Source: Bradyrhizobium sp. CCBAU 53351
GTDB taxonomy: Bacteria; Pseudomonadota; Alphaproteobacteria; Rhizobiales; Xanthobacteraceae
Length of the DNA: 64,000 nt
Direction: 5' to 3'
Assembly (NCBI RefSeq): GCF_015291745.1
Contig: NZ_CP030059.1
Location: 3,437,501 to 3,501,500 of the forward strand
Part shown: in pieces, positions 8,921 through 20,118 of the stretch
Numbering within the stretch: position 1 is the stretch's first letter
Layout of the letters: each line of letters begins with the position of its first letter
Translations under genes and position numbers: made by a program
Notes under the pieces: generated by a model
What the model was told of the DNA's origin: nothing
The model's database searches: none
What the model saw: the letters and a program-made list of their open reading frames with translations, nothing else

Positions 8921-10026
8921 GCGATCAGTCGCTCCGTCTCGGGGTCGAACAGGCAAATGCGGCGGGTGTCGAGCGCGAAGGACGCGGTCGCGCCCGGCGC
9001 GGGCCGGATATCGGGCGAGATGCGCGCCATCGCGGGCTCGCCCCCGAGGCGCAGCGACACCATGGTCTCGGCGCCGGTCGGCTCGACCATGTCCACGGGC
9101 GCGTCGACGAGGACGGGGGCGTCTGTCGAAAACGCGCGGCTGCCCTCGGCAATGCATTCAGGCCTGATCCCGAACACCACGTCGCGCCCGACAAAGGGCG
9201 CTGCGCCGGCATAATCTTTCAGGCGGAGGCGGATCTCGTCCGGCCGGCCCGCGCCGATCACGACCACCAGCCCGTCATTTTCGGCCTCGAGCCGTGCCGG
9301 GATGGTGTTCATCGGCGGCGAGCCCATGAAGCGCGCGACGAACAGATTGGCGGGATAGCGGTACACGGTATCGGGGTCGGCGAATTGCTGGACGCGGCCC
9401 TGATGCATCACGGCGATCCGCGTTGCCATCGTCATCGCCTCGATCTGGTCGTGGGTGACATAGACGATGGTGGCGCCGATGCGCTGGTGCAGGCGCTTGA
9501 TCTCCATCCGCATTTCGACGCGCAGCTTGGCGTCGAGATTGGAGAGCGGCTCGTCGAACAGGAAGAGCAGGGGATCGCGCACCAAGGCGCGCCCCATCGC
9601 GACGCGCTGGCGCTGGCCGCCGGAGAGCTGCGACGGTTTGCGGCCAAGCAGCGTCTCGATCTGCAGCAGCTTTGCGACATTGGCGACCGCCTTGTCCTGC
9701 TCGGCCTTGGGCACGTGACGGCATTCCATGCCGAAGGTGATGTTCTGCCGCACCGTCATCGACGGATAGAGCGCGTAGGACTGGAACACCATCGCGATGT
9801 CGCGGTCTTTCGGCGCGACGTCGTTGACGACGCGCCCGCCGATCTCGATCGTCCCGGCACTCGGGTGGTCGAGCCCGGCGACGATGTTGAGCAGCGTGGA
9901 CTTGCCGCAGCCGGACGGTCCGACCAGCACGGTGAATTCGCCGCTTTCGATGTCGAGCGCGATGTCCTTCAGCACCTCCAGATTGGCGTAGCGCTTGGAC
10001 AGCGCGCGGATGCTCAGTGCTGCCAT
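8917..10026 (-). CDS. Sugar ABC transporter ATP-binding protein (UgpC/MsmX type)
   Basis: 369 aa. Walker A GPSGCGKST at 36-44, signature LSGGQRQRVAMGRAL, Walker B LFLFDEPLSNLDA and a switch His in VTHDQIEAMT. A C-terminal MOP/TOBE regulatory region follows from about residue 235. This architecture is typical of the CUT1 family that energises carbohydrate import. It follows the second permease by 10 bp, and its stop overlaps the SDR start. Complete operon context (binding protein, two permeases) supports a dedicated importer. Confidence 0.96.
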   Translation of the reverse strand: MAALSIRALSKRYANLEVLKDIALDIESGEFTVLVGPSGCGKSTLLNIVAGLDHPSAGTIEIGGRVVNDVAPKDRDIAMVFQSYALYPSMTVRQNITFGMECRHVPKAEQDKAVANVAKLLQIETLLGRKPSQLSGGQRQRVAMGRALVRDPLLFLFDEPLSNLDAKLRVEMRMEIKRLHQRIGATIVYVTHDQIEAMTMATRIAVMHQGRVQQFADPDTVYRYPANLFVARFMGSPPMNTIPARLEAENDGLVVVIGAGRPDEIRLRLKDYAGAAPFVGRDVVFGIRPECIAEGSRAFSTDAPVLVDAPVDMVEPTGAETMVSLRLGGEPAMARISPDIRPAPGATASFALDTRRICLFDPETERLIA

Positions 10027-10036
10027 GACGTCTCCA

Positions 10037-10894
10037 TCATTTCACGGCCCCGGCAGTCAGGCCGCGGACGAAGTACTTGCCGCCGAGGAGGTAGATCAGC
10101 AGCGTCGGCAGCGCGGCGATAATCACCGCCGCGCTCTGCACGCCATGCTGCGGGATATCGGCGACCGCGGCGGAAAGCGCGATCAGAGCGGCCGTAACGG
10201 GCTGCTGCTGGCCGGTGGTGAACGTCACGCCATAGAGGAATTCGTTCCAGATATGGGTGAACTGCCAGATCACCGTGACGATCAGGATCGGCCCGGACAG
10301 CGGCAGGATGATGCGCCAGAAGATGCGGAAGAAGCCGGCGCCGTCGATCCGCGCGGCCCTGATCAATTCATGGGGAATGGCGACATAATAGTTGCGGCAG
10401 AACAGCGTGGTGAAGGAGAGCCCCTGGATGGTGTGGATCAGCACGAGGCCGGCCAGCGTGTTGATGAGACCGATGTCGCGCAGCACGATGGTCCAGGGCA
10501 ACAGGCGCATCTGTTGGGGCAGGAAAAGGCCGAGGGTCACGATCCCGTAGATCCAGGTGTCGCCGCGAAAGCGCCAGAGCGATATGGCGTAACCGGCGAT
10601 CGCGCCGAGCAGCGTCGAGAAGATTGTCGCAGGGATCGTGACCAGCGCGGAGTTCAGCATGTAGGGCCGGATGCCGGCGCAGGTCTCGGCGACGCAGAAG
10701 CCGCTCCAGGCCGCTGCGTAGTTGGCCCAGGCGAGGTGTTGCGGCCAGCCGATCATCGAGCCCTGCGCGATCTCCTCGTTGGTGCGGAGCGAGTTCAGGA
10801 CGACGACGGCGAGCGGCGCGAGCCAGGCCACAGCGATCAGTGAAACGGCGAGATAGATCAAGATCCGGCTTGGGGTGAAGCTGCGCTCACGCAT
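10037..10894 (-). CDS. Carbohydrate ABC transporter permease (MalG-like)
   Basis: 285 aa from ATG 10894, which lies 8 bases inside the end of the preceding permease gene. An in-frame GTG-type start at 10933 would add 13 residues. About six membrane segments are seen, beginning LIYLAVSLIAVAWLAPLAVVVL. The EAA loop that contacts the ATPase is 'ELIRAARIDGAGFFRIFWRIILPLSGP' (EAA-x3-G-x9-I-x-LP pattern). It is the second of two permeases in the importer. The MalG-type position is inferred from the order MalF-like then MalG-like and from the large periplasmic loop after segment 1. Confidence 0.95.
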   Translation of the reverse strand: MRERSFTPSRILIYLAVSLIAVAWLAPLAVVVLNSLRTNEEIAQGSMIGWPQHLAWANYAAAWSGFCVAETCAGIRPYMLNSALVTIPATIFSTLLGAIAGYAISLWRFRGDTWIYGIVTLGLFLPQQMRLLPWTIVLRDIGLINTLAGLVLIHTIQGLSFTTLFCRNYYVAIPHELIRAARIDGAGFFRIFWRIILPLSGPILIVTVIWQFTHIWNEFLYGVTFTTGQQQPVTAALIALSAAVADIPQHGVQSAAVIIAALPTLLIYLLGGKYFVRGLTAGAVK

Positions 10895-11810
10895 AGGCGG
10901 CCCGCCGTCGCTGGGCGTATCGCCACGCCGCATAGGGCAGCAGCACCGCCAGAAGAATGAGCAGCATCAGGACTGCTGCGGCAGCGCCCCGGCCGAGCAG
11001 GCTGCGCTGGAACATCAGGTCGTAGACGACGAGGGCGGGCAGCTGGGTCGCAATTCCCGGCCCGCCATTGGTGAGCGCGCGGACGAGGTCGAATGTCGAA
11101 ATCGCGAACTGCAGCTGGATCACGACGACGGTGATGGTGATCGGCCAGAGCGAGGGTAGGATGATGCGCCGGTAGATGCGGACGGGTCCGGCGCCGTCGA
11201 TCTGCGCGGCCTTGATGATGTCGGCGTCGACGGACCTGAGGCCGGCAAGGAAGAGCGCCATGGCAAAGCCGGAGGATTGCCAGATCGCCGCGATGACGAT
11301 GGTCCAGATCGCCATGTCGCGGTCGATCAGCCAATCGAACCTGAAGGAAGTCCAGCCGAGATCATGGACCAGCTTCTGGATCCCGAGGCCGGGATTGAGC
11401 AGCCAGCTCCAGACCGTGCCGGTGACCACGAACGACACCGCGAGGGGATAGAGGAAGATTGATCGCAGCACGTTTTCGCCGCGAATGCGCTGATCGAGCA
11501 GGATTGCAAGAATGAGGCCGGTCGCCGCGCTCAACACCACGAAAGCACTGCCGAACAGCAGCAGATTGTCGAAGGCGATCTGCCAGTTTCGCGAGGCCGC
11601 GACCGCGGAATAGTTGCGCAAGCCGACCCAGCCCGTAACAGGGATCAGCGTGGACGGCGTGAACGAGATCCAGATCGTCCACAGCGAGAACGACACGAGA
11701 TGCGCGGCGGAGAGCAGCAGCGGCACCCAGATCATCAGATATTCGGGCAGCCGGCGCACCCATTCGGGAAGCGCCGGCCGGGCCGGTCTCATCGCGGCGG
11801 CATTGCTCAA
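10887..11810 (-). CDS. Carbohydrate ABC transporter permease (MalF-like)
   Basis: 307 aa if started at TTG 11810, whose last base pair overlap with the binding-protein stop reads TTGA. ATG 11792 (MRPARPALPEW) is the alternative and is equally plausible. Six predicted membrane segments begin YLMIWVPLLLSAAHLVSFSLW. The EAA loop is 'DIIKAAQIDGAGPVRIYRRIILPSLWP'. It pairs with the next permease to form the CUT1 channel. Gene overlaps on both sides show that the importer is one translationally coupled unit. Confidence 0.94.
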   Translation of the reverse strand: MSNAAAMRPARPALPEWVRRLPEYLMIWVPLLLSAAHLVSFSLWTIWISFTPSTLIPVTGWVGLRNYSAVAASRNWQIAFDNLLLFGSAFVVLSAATGLILAILLDQRIRGENVLRSIFLYPLAVSFVVTGTVWSWLLNPGLGIQKLVHDLGWTSFRFDWLIDRDMAIWTIVIAAIWQSSGFAMALFLAGLRSVDADIIKAAQIDGAGPVRIYRRIILPSLWPITITVVVIQLQFAISTFDLVRALTNGGPGIATQLPALVVYDLMFQRSLLGRGAAAAVLMLLILLAVLLPYAAWRYAQRRRAAYA

Positions 11811-13093
11811 CGCGCGCCCTCGACCGCCTCGGCGAGGCGGGTCGCCGCCTGCTCGGGCTTGATCGTCTTGTTCTTCACATACTCGGTGATGACGTCGATC
11901 ATCGCAGCCGTCATGCCGTTTTCCTGCGCCATGTTGTGCGCCATGCTGAGGACGGCCTGGTTGCTGGCAATGGCGTCCTTCAGCGCCTTTGCGGTGGTGC
12001 GCTGACCGTCCGACCAGCCTTCGCCGGACAGATCGACATCGGTGCGCACGGGGATCGATCCCGTGATCTGCGAGTACATGGTCTGGATGGCGGGATCCAT
12101 GACGAGCTGGGCCATCAGCGTCTGGCCGGCTTGCAGGTCAGCCTCCTTGCGCTGCCAGAAGATGAAGGCATCGGCATTGAGCAGGAACACCGGCTTGCCG
12201 TTGTCGCTGGGGCCCGGCGCAATCGTAAAATCCTCGAACTTGAAGCCGGCGTTGCGCAACACGCCCTGCGCCCAGCCGCCCATGATCATCATGCCCATGT
12301 CGCCGTCGACGAAGCGCTTCAAATTGGTCGAGAAGTGCTGGGCGCCGACATTGGGGTCCATCCAGTCGGCGATCTTGCGCACCTGCGCGAACGCAGCCTT
12401 GATCTCGGGACCCTCCAGGGCCTTCTTCTCGAGATTCATGATGGCCGCGCGGTAGGCGAGGGGACTGATGCCGGCGAGAGCGGCCTCGAATTTCTGCCCG
12501 TCGTCCGGCCGCGTTCCGCCGTTGGCGATGGGAAAGGCGACGCCGCCCGCCTTCATCTTTTCGGCGAGGTCGTTGAACTCCGCCCATGTGACCGGGATCT
12601 TATCGGCCTTGGCCTTGTCCATGGCGCGCTTGGACAGGAACAGCATGTTGGTGCTGTAGATCTGCAGCGGCAGTGCGATCCATTTGCCGCCGGGCTTGTG
12701 CAGTTTCGCAAGGTCCGGCGCCACGACCTTCTCGTAACCGGCGGCCGCGACGACGGCGTCGAGATCGACGGTCGGGGCGATCTTCGACCAGGCCGCAATC
12801 TCGGGACCCTTGAGTTGCGAGCAGGCCGGGGGATCGCCGGCCATGATCTGGGCGCGCAACTTGTTCATCATCTCGGTGGTGAAGCCTGGGACTGGCGAAT
12901 GCTGCCAGACGCCGCCCTTCTCCTCGAATTTCTTGCCGAGCGCCGTGATGGCTGCGCCGTCGCTGCCCGCGGACCATTGCGAGATCGCGGTCAGGCGCGG
13001 CTTGACCGCGCCTTGCGCGCGGGCAAAGGCCGGAAACGCGAGCGTGGCAACGGATCCAGCGAGCAGACGACGCCTTGTTGTTGTGATCGGCAT
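11807..13093 (-). CDS. ABC transporter extracellular sugar-binding protein (family 1)
   Basis: 428 aa. The N-terminus MPITTTRRRLLAGSVATLAFPAFARAQG is a Tat-like or Sec signal with Arg-Arg-Arg-Leu-Leu and an Ala-Arg-Ala cleavage region. The mature protein has the SBP_bac_1 layout: 'LTAISQWSAGSDGAAITALGKKFEE', 'VPGFTTEMMNKLRAQIMAGDPP', 'DMGMMIMGGWAQGVL'. It captures a carbohydrate in the periplasm; these motifs recall glucose/mannose or oligosaccharide binders, but the ligand is not certain. It is the first transport gene after the ROK regulator, 58 bp downstream of it. Confidence 0.94.
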   Translation of the reverse strand: MPITTTRRRLLAGSVATLAFPAFARAQGAVKPRLTAISQWSAGSDGAAITALGKKFEEKGGVWQHSPVPGFTTEMMNKLRAQIMAGDPPACSQLKGPEIAAWSKIAPTVDLDAVVAAAGYEKVVAPDLAKLHKPGGKWIALPLQIYSTNMLFLSKRAMDKAKADKIPVTWAEFNDLAEKMKAGGVAFPIANGGTRPDDGQKFEAALAGISPLAYRAAIMNLEKKALEGPEIKAAFAQVRKIADWMDPNVGAQHFSTNLKRFVDGDMGMMIMGGWAQGVLRNAGFKFEDFTIAPGPSDNGKPVFLLNADAFIFWQRKEADLQAGQTLMAQLVMDPAIQTMYSQITGSIPVRTDVDLSGEGWSDGQRTTAKALKDAIASNQAVLSMAHNMAQENGMTAAMIDVITEYVKNKTIKPEQAATRLAEAVEGAR

Positions 13094-13151
13094 TTCAGTT
13101 CCTCCCGGTGTGAAGTCTCGGCGCGTGTGGGACGTGCAGGCTCAGGTCATC

Positions 13152-14342
13152 TCAGGCCGCCTCCGTCGATGCCGCCGGCATGCCGCCACGGCTGGCGAGA
13201 CAAAAGCCGGCAAAGGCAAGCGCGGCCTGCGGATCGTTGCCGGTCGACGGCGGCACGAAGGCGAGGGACACCTGCGCCAATTTCCGTCCACCCAGCAGGC
13301 AGGCGTCGATCCCTTCGATCACGGCGTTGCGATCGTCCTCGGCGAGAAGCGACGGCCAGCCGCTGATGGCAACGCCGCCACATGGCTTCACGTTCAGCGT
13401 GTTGCCGATCGCAAGGCCGAGCCGGAACAGCCGCCGGCGCAGCTCCTGCCGCACGCGCGACGAGATCGAAATCGCGTTCACCCATTCGTTGCCGAGCTGG
13501 AGCAGCTCGGTCTCGGAAACACCGAGAAGCTCGGCGAGCGCCGGAATCGACGCATAGGCCTCGACGCAGCCGTGATGTCCGCAGCGGCAGCGCGGTCCCT
13601 CGGGCCCGAACACCATGTGGCCGAGCTCGATCGGTTGCAGGGCATCGGCCTTTGCCGGGTCGTCCATCCAGGCGCCGGCAACGCCATGGCTGACCAGCAC
13701 GAACAGATGCGGGTCACCAAACGGATAGTTCTCGGTGCGGCAGCGGTGAAAGGTGGCGTGGGCGACCACCGAATTGGTGATTTCAAGCGCCACGTCCGCG
13801 AACATCTCGCCGAACATGTCGCTGAGGCGCCCGACGTCGCAGGGAATGATCGGATTGGCCGATATGCTGAGACGGCCAAGGCCGGGAATGGAGACGCCGA
13901 TCTGGGAAAGCGTGATGCGGCGGCGTCGCGTCCAGTCGCGCAATAACGTCATGGCTTCGCGAAACGCCCGGCCGACGGCCTCGGCGGTCGGCATCTTCGG
14001 CAGCTTCACACGCTCGGTGTAATGGAGTTCACCGGACAGGCCACCGACACCGACGCTGAGATGCTGCGTGGTCAGCTCGAAGGCCGCCAGCGCCACCGAT
14101 CCATCGAGCGACACGAGGCCCGTCGGGCCGCCGACATAGGGGGCAGGGCGCCGCACCTCCTCGATCAGGCCTTCGGCCTTCAGGTCGAACAGGATGCGCG
14201 ACAGGCTCGCTTCCGACAGCCGCACGGCCTTGGCCAGAGGCGGACGAAACGAGCCGCCCGACTGAAGCAGATGGGTCAAAATGGCAGCGCGCGTCTGCCG
14301 CCGACTTCGCGGCTGCTCCGGCATGTCCATCCCTGTCGTCAT
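13152..14342 (-). CDS. ROK-family transcriptional repressor
   Basis: 396 aa. Residues 1-75 are a MarR-like winged helix (RQTRAAILTHLLQSGGSFRPPLAKAVRLSEASLSRILFDLKAEGLI). The rest is a ROK/ASKHA domain with the zinc-binding cluster 'CRCGHHGCVEAYAS' preceded by 'LGHMVFGPEGP'. ROK repressors such as NagC and Mlc respond to sugars or sugar phosphates. It is the first gene of the ABC operon, so it likely represses both itself and the transporter. A perfect inverted repeat overlaps its start codon, a strong autoregulatory sign. Confidence 0.93.
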   Translation of the reverse strand: MTTGMDMPEQPRSRRQTRAAILTHLLQSGGSFRPPLAKAVRLSEASLSRILFDLKAEGLIEEVRRPAPYVGGPTGLVSLDGSVALAAFELTTQHLSVGVGGLSGELHYTERVKLPKMPTAEAVGRAFREAMTLLRDWTRRRRITLSQIGVSIPGLGRLSISANPIIPCDVGRLSDMFGEMFADVALEITNSVVAHATFHRCRTENYPFGDPHLFVLVSHGVAGAWMDDPAKADALQPIELGHMVFGPEGPRCRCGHHGCVEAYASIPALAELLGVSETELLQLGNEWVNAISISSRVRQELRRRLFRLGLAIGNTLNVKPCGGVAISGWPSLLAEDDRNAVIEGIDACLLGGRKLAQVSLAFVPPSTGNDPQAALAFAGFCLASRGGMPAASTEAA

Positions 14343-14362
14343 TCTTACTTAGTGTAAGAATG
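14340..14362. promoter_or_regulatory. Candidate ROK operator (9-bp inverted repeat over start codon)
   Basis: Arms CATTCTTAC (14340-14348) and GTAAGAATG (14354-14362) are perfect complements separated by 5 nt. The left arm contains the reverse complement of the ROK gene's ATG. It is AT-rich in a GC-rich setting. The position would let the ROK protein block its own operon. Binding is inferred, not shown. Confidence 0.65.
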
Positions 14363-14449
14363 CGCGCGGAGCGTTTCGGCTGTCAAGCGTCCGGCGGCGC
14401 GATGTGACGACTTGTTGTTGTGCGTGGCAGCACGCCGGGGCGATTGGTC

Positions 14450-14515
14450 TCGTGGGTTTACGCTCTGCGGATGCGCAAAGCGCATCGGCAGGGCGCGACC
14501 CACCCTACGGCATCT
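14450..14515. repeat. Dispersed palindromic repeat-like element
   Basis: Contains the perfect 7-bp hairpin GATGCGC-AAA-GCGCATC (14470-14486), followed by GGGCGCGACCCACCCTACGG. This intergenic wording is one I associate with repeats scattered through Bradyrhizobium genomes. It lies between the gltA terminator and the ROK start region. A genome-wide count would be needed to confirm repetition. Confidence 0.4.
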
Positions 14516-14520
14516 GCGCC

Positions 14521-14552
14521 AAACGAAAACGGCGCCATCCTGCGATGGCGCC
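14521..14552 (-). terminator. Rho-independent terminator of gltA
   Basis: Read on the minus strand, a perfect 9-bp stem (GGCGCCATC at 14531-14539 against GATGGCGCC at 14544-14552, 4-nt loop) is followed by GTTTTCGTTT. It begins 30 bases after the gltA stop. Confidence 0.8.
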
Positions 14553-14581
14553 GCTTCTTCAAAAGCCCTGAGGCCCGATCT

Positions 14582-15886
14582 TTACTTGCGATCCTTGATC
14601 GCGACGTAGTCGCGCTTGGTGACGCCGGTGTAGAGCTGGCGGGGACGACCGATCTTCTGCTGCGGATCCTCGATCATCTCGCTCCACTGGCTGATCCAGC
14701 CGACGGTGCGGGCGACCGCGAACAGCACGGTGAACATCGAGACCGGGAAGCCCATCGCCTTCAGCGTGATGCCCGAATAGAAGTCGACGTTCGGGTAGAG
14801 CTTGCGGTCGATGAAGTACTGGTCGCTGAGCGCGATCTTCTCGAGCTCGAGCGCCACCTTCAGCATCGGATCGTCGCCATGGCCGGTCTCCTTGAGCACG
14901 GCGTGACACATCTTCTGCATGATCTTGGCGCGCGGATCGTAGTTCTTGTAGACGCGGTGACCGAAGCCCATCAGGCGGACTTCGGAGTTCTTGTCCTTCA
15001 CCTTGGCGATGAATTCGGGAATCTTGTCCACGGTGCCGATCTCGGCGAGCATCGCGAGCGCGGCTTCGTTGGCGCCACCATGCGCCGGACCCCACAGGCA
15101 GGCGATGCCGGCGGCGATGCAGGCGAACGGGTTGGCGCCGGACGAGCCGGCGATGCGCACCGTCGAGGTCGAGGCGTTCTGCTCGTGGTCGGCGTGTAGG
15201 ATGAAGATCTTGTCCAGCGCGTCAGCGAGCACCGGGTTGATCTTGTAGTCCTCGCACGGCACGGCGAAGCACATGTTGAGGAAGTTCTCGGCGAAGGTCA
15301 GCGAGTTCTTCGGATACACGAAGGGCTGGCCGACCGTGTACTTGTAGGCCATCGCCGCCAGCGTCGGGATCTTCGCGATCATACGCATGGAAGCGATCAT
15401 GCGCTGCTTCGGATCGTTGATGTCGGTGGAGTCGTGATAGAACGCGGCGAGCGCGCCGACGGAAGCCACCATCACGGCCATCGGATGGGCGTCGCGGCGG
15501 AAGCCCTGGAAGAAGCGGGCCATCTGCTCGTGAACCATCGTGTGACGGGTCACGCGGTCGTCGAAATCCTTCTTCTGCGCGGCAGTCGGCAGGTTCCCGT
15601 ACAGCAGGAGATAGCAGGTCTCGAGGAAGTCACCGTTCTCGGCGAGCTGTTCGATGGGGTAGCCGCGGTATTCCAGGACGCCCGCGTCGCCGTCGATATA
15701 GGTGATCTTGGACTGGCAGCTTGCGGTCGAGGTGAAGCCGGGATCGTAGGTGAACAGGCCCGACTGGCCGTACAGCTTGCCGATATCGATGACATCAGGC
15801 CCGACGCTGCCGCTGTGGATCGGGAGATCGTAGTTCTTGTTTCCGACCGTCAGCGTAGCGGTCTTTGGGCTTGGTTTTGCGTCCAT
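14582..15886 (-). CDS. gltA: Citrate synthase (type II)
   Basis: 434 aa, normal for the hexameric type II enzyme of Gram-negative bacteria. Condenses acetyl-CoA and oxaloacetate at entry to the TCA cycle. Catalytic region motifs are '[21 protein letters not shown]' (His-Glu pair), '[12 protein letters not shown]' and '[14 protein letters not shown]', plus the C-terminal '[13 protein letters not shown]'. It reads in the same direction as gltX, which lies 147 bp upstream. A possible promoter and a clear terminator bracket it, so it is probably monocistronic. Confidence 0.98.
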   Translation of the reverse strand: MDAKPSPKTATLTVGNKNYDLPIHSGSVGPDVIDIGKLYGQSGLFTYDPGFTSTASCQSKITYIDGDAGVLEYRGYPIEQLAENGDFLETCYLLLYGNLPTAAQKKDFDDRVTRHTMVHEQMARFFQGFRRDAHPMAVMVASVGALAAFYHDSTDINDPKQRMIASMRMIAKIPTLAAMAYKYTVGQPFVYPKNSLTFAENFLNMCFAVPCEDYKINPVLADALDKIFILHADHEQNASTSTVRIAGSSGANPFACIAAGIACLWGPAHGGANEAALAMLAEIGTVDKIPEFIAKVKDKNSEVRLMGFGHRVYKNYDPRAKIMQKMCHAVLKETGHGDDPMLKVALELEKIALSDQYFIDRKLYPNVDFYSGITLKAMGFPVSMFTVLFAVARTVGWISQWSEMIEDPQQKIGRPRQLYTGVTKRDYVAIKDRK

Positions 15887-15984
15887 CAGAGGTCCCCGAT
15901 GTATGGTGAAACGGGCCGGAGCCGGAGCCCCCTAAGACGATCATGGGGGGCACGCCGGATGTTCCAGAAGGTACGGGGGAGATG

Positions 15985-16012
15985 GGTATATTATTGCTAT
16001 GTGCGCTGCAAG
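15985..16012 (-). promoter_or_regulatory. Possible gltA promoter
   Basis: On the minus strand CTTGCA (16012-16007) and TATACC (15990-15985) are separated by 16 nt within an unusually AT-rich patch between gltX and gltA. The match to alphaproteobacterial -35/-10 elements is modest. The start site would lie about 90 bp before the gltA ATG. Confidence 0.35.
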
Positions 16013-16033
16013 ATCGCCGCACGCATGGTCGAC

Positions 16034-17461
16034 TTACGTCGTAGACTGGTCCTTAAGCCGGGCGAGGCTTTCCTGCCGTCCCAGGACGTCCAAAACCTCA
16101 AATATACCAGGCGACGTCGTCCGTCCGGTCAGCGCCGCCCGCAAGGGCTGGGCGACCGCGCCGAGCTTGAGACTATTTTCCTCGGCAAACGCGCGCAACG
16201 CGGCTTCGGTGCTGGCGCCGCTCCACGTCTCGACTTTCTCCAGCGCGGAATGAAGCTGGCCGATCAGCTTGCGGTTCTCCGGCGTCAGCAGCGCCTGCGC
16301 CTTGGGATCGAGCTCCAGCGGCCGGTCGGCGAAGATGAAATAGGCGCCGTCGATCAGCTCGATCAGCGTCTTGGCGCGCTCCTTCAGGGCCGGCATGGCC
16401 TTCACGAGCTGCGCGCGCGTGGTGTCGTTTAACTTGGCCTTAAGCTCGTTGCGGCTGGGTACGAGATGGTCGAGCACGTCCTCGAACATCTTCACGAGCG
16501 ATTGATCGTCGGCGTGGCGGATGTAGTGGCCGTTGAGGTTTTCCAGCTTGGCGAAATCGAAGCGCGCGGCGGCGCGGCCGACGCTGCCGAGATCGAAAGC
16601 GGCGATCATCTCCTCGGTCGAGAAGATCTCCTGGTCGCCATGGCTCCAGCCGAGCCGGACGAGGTAATTGCGCAGCGCCGCCGGGAGGTATCCCATGGCG
16701 CGGTAGGCATCGACCCCCAGCGCGCCGTGGCGCTTCGAGAGTTTTGAGCCGTCCGGACCATGGATCAGGGGAATATGGGACATGTTCGGCAGCGTCCAGC
16801 CCATCGCATCGTAGATCTGCTTCTGGCGGGCGGCGTTGATCAGATGGTCGTCGCCGCGGATCACATGGGTGACGCCCATGTCGTGGTCGTCGACCACCAC
16901 CGCGAGCATGTAGGTCGGGTTGCCATCGCCGCGCAGCAGGACGAGGTCGTCGAGGTTCTCGTTCTGCCAGACCACGCGGCCCTGAACCTGATCCTCGATC
17001 ACGGTCTCGCCGGTCTGCGGCGCGCGCAGGCGGATGGTCGGCTTCACGTCGCTCGGGGCGGTCGCGGGATCGCGGTCGCGCCACATGCCGTCGTAGAGGC
17101 GGGTGCGCCCCTCGGCGCGCGCCTTCTCGCGCATGGCGGCGAGCTCCTCCGCGGTGGCGTAACAGCGATAGGCCTTGCCGTCGGCGAGCAGCTGCTCGGC
17201 GACCTCGCGGTGACGCGCGGCGCGGCTGAACTGGTAGATGACGTCGCCATCCCAGCCGAGCTCTAGCCATTTGAGACCGTCGAGGATGGCGCCGATCGCA
17301 GCCTCGGTGGAGCGCTCCCGGTCAGTGTCCTCGATCCGCAGCAGCATCTTGCCGCCGTGCTTCTTTGCATAGAGCCAATTGAACAGCGCCGTGCGGGCGC
17401 CGCCGATATGGAGGAAGCCGGTCGGCGAGGGGGCGAAGCGGGTGACGACGGAATCGGTCAT
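16034..17461 (-). CDS. gltX: Glutamyl-tRNA synthetase
   Basis: 475 aa class I aminoacyl-tRNA synthetase. It has the HIGH signature as '[23 protein letters not shown]', the '[12 protein letters not shown]' specificity loop and KMSKS as '[11 protein letters not shown]'. A bacterial alpha-helical anticodon-binding domain follows. It charges tRNA-Glu; the window also carries glnS, so it is probably discriminating rather than misacylating tRNA-Gln (inference). It is divergent from glnS across 167 bp. Confidence 0.98.
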   Translation of the reverse strand: MTDSVVTRFAPSPTGFLHIGGARTALFNWLYAKKHGGKMLLRIEDTDRERSTEAAIGAILDGLKWLELGWDGDVIYQFSRAARHREVAEQLLADGKAYRCYATAEELAAMREKARAEGRTRLYDGMWRDRDPATAPSDVKPTIRLRAPQTGETVIEDQVQGRVVWQNENLDDLVLLRGDGNPTYMLAVVVDDHDMGVTHVIRGDDHLINAARQKQIYDAMGWTLPNMSHIPLIHGPDGSKLSKRHGALGVDAYRAMGYLPAALRNYLVRLGWSHGDQEIFSTEEMIAAFDLGSVGRAAARFDFAKLENLNGHYIRHADDQSLVKMFEDVLDHLVPSRNELKAKLNDTTRAQLVKAMPALKERAKTLIELIDGAYFIFADRPLELDPKAQALLTPENRKLIGQLHSALEKVETWSGASTEAALRAFAEENSLKLGAVAQPLRAALTGRTTSPGIFEVLDVLGRQESLARLKDQSTT

Positions 17462-17628
17462 TCTTGGCAGGGCCTATGCATTGGAGGCGGTGGTATATAG
17501 CAGGACCGGGACATAACTAAAGCCCGTCGGCGGACCTGCCGGGCCTTGCTTGCGGCTGTGCTTAAGCTCTTGGCTCAGCCTCCCGAATTTGGCAGAAGGA
17601 CCGCTGATTTCCCGACAGGATTATCGTA

Positions 17629-19305
<1,677 letters not shown>

Positions 19306-19315
19306 GGATTGAGGC

Positions 19316-19702
19316 ATGAGCAGTGAAGCCGACGCCATCGTTTCCGCCATCATCGCGAAATGGTGCGCCGGCTTCGCCAGCCTCGATGCGGCCGCGCTCT
19401 CGTCGCTGTATTCGAGGAACGCGTTCTTCTTCGGCTCCAACCCGAAACTGTATCGGGGCAGGGCCGGCGTCGCCGACTATTTCAACGGCCTGCCGCGCTG
19501 GCGGAGGCCAAGCGCCGTGTTCTCCGATGTGAACGCAGCGCAAGCCGGCCCCGATCTGATCAACATGGCCGCGACAATCTCGTTCGACCTCGCCGGCGAG
19601 CGGGATGATCTCGTCGTCAAGATGAGCTGGGTCATCATCCGCGAGGACGGCGACTGGAAGATCGTCAATCACCACGCCTCGTCGCAGGCGCCGTTGATCT
19701 GA
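19316..19702 (+). CDS. NTF2-like/SnoaL-type protein of unknown function
   Basis: 128 aa. It has the cone-shaped NTF2 fold pattern: N-terminal helices 'IVSAIIAKWCAGFASLDAAALSSLYSRNAFFFGSNPK', then 'YRGRAGVADYFNGLPR', then strands ending 'MSWVIIREDGDWKIVNHHAS'. Family members serve as small enzymes, carriers or ligand binders, and nothing here identifies the ligand. It starts 10 bp after glnS with GAGG upstream, so it is likely co-transcribed with it. Confidence 0.85.
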   Translation: MSSEADAIVSAIIAKWCAGFASLDAAALSSLYSRNAFFFGSNPKLYRGRAGVADYFNGLPRWRRPSAVFSDVNAAQAGPDLINMAATISFDLAGERDDLVVKMSWVIIREDGDWKIVNHHASSQAPLI

Positions 19703-19788
19703 CGGCCATCGTACACGGCATCGTCATTCCCGAGAGCCAGAACGAACGTCGTTTCTGTGCGTTGGGTGGGTTCAACAAGGAACTCACC

Positions 19789-20022
19789 ATGCAGAACATC
19801 GCAGAGCATATGGAAGTCATCGGCGCCGACGGCGTTCATATCGGCACGGTCGACAAGGTCGAAGGCAACCGCATCAAGCTGACCAAGAAGGACAGCGGTG
19901 AGGGCAGCCACAAGGGCCATCATCATTTCATCGACAAGGGCCTCGTTGCCGATGTCGAAGGCAACAAGGTGCGGCTGTCGGCCAAGGCATCGGTGGCCGT
20001 GACCATGGAAGAGGAAAAGTAG
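19789..20022 (+). CDS. DUF2171 family protein
   Basis: 77 aa from ATG 19789, preceded by AAGGA at the right distance; a longer frame from 19762 lacks a site. The sequence fits the PRC-barrel-like DUF2171 family: 'IAEHMEVIGADGVHIGTVDKVEGNRIKLTKKD' then 'GHHHFIDKGLVADVEGNKVRLSAKA'. Such proteins are common in rhizobia, often near stress genes, and have no proven role. The GHHHF run could bind metal (speculative). Confidence 0.88.
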   Translation: MQNIAEHMEVIGADGVHIGTVDKVEGNRIKLTKKDSGEGSHKGHHHFIDKGLVADVEGNKVRLSAKASVAVTMEEEK

Positions 20023-20118
20023 GGCACCTCCGCGCCCGTTCCTGATTTGTACCGCTATTCGCCCGGCCGCACGTTCCGGTAGCCTCGGCGCCCATCGCGT
20101 CGCGTAGGATGCAGGGAC

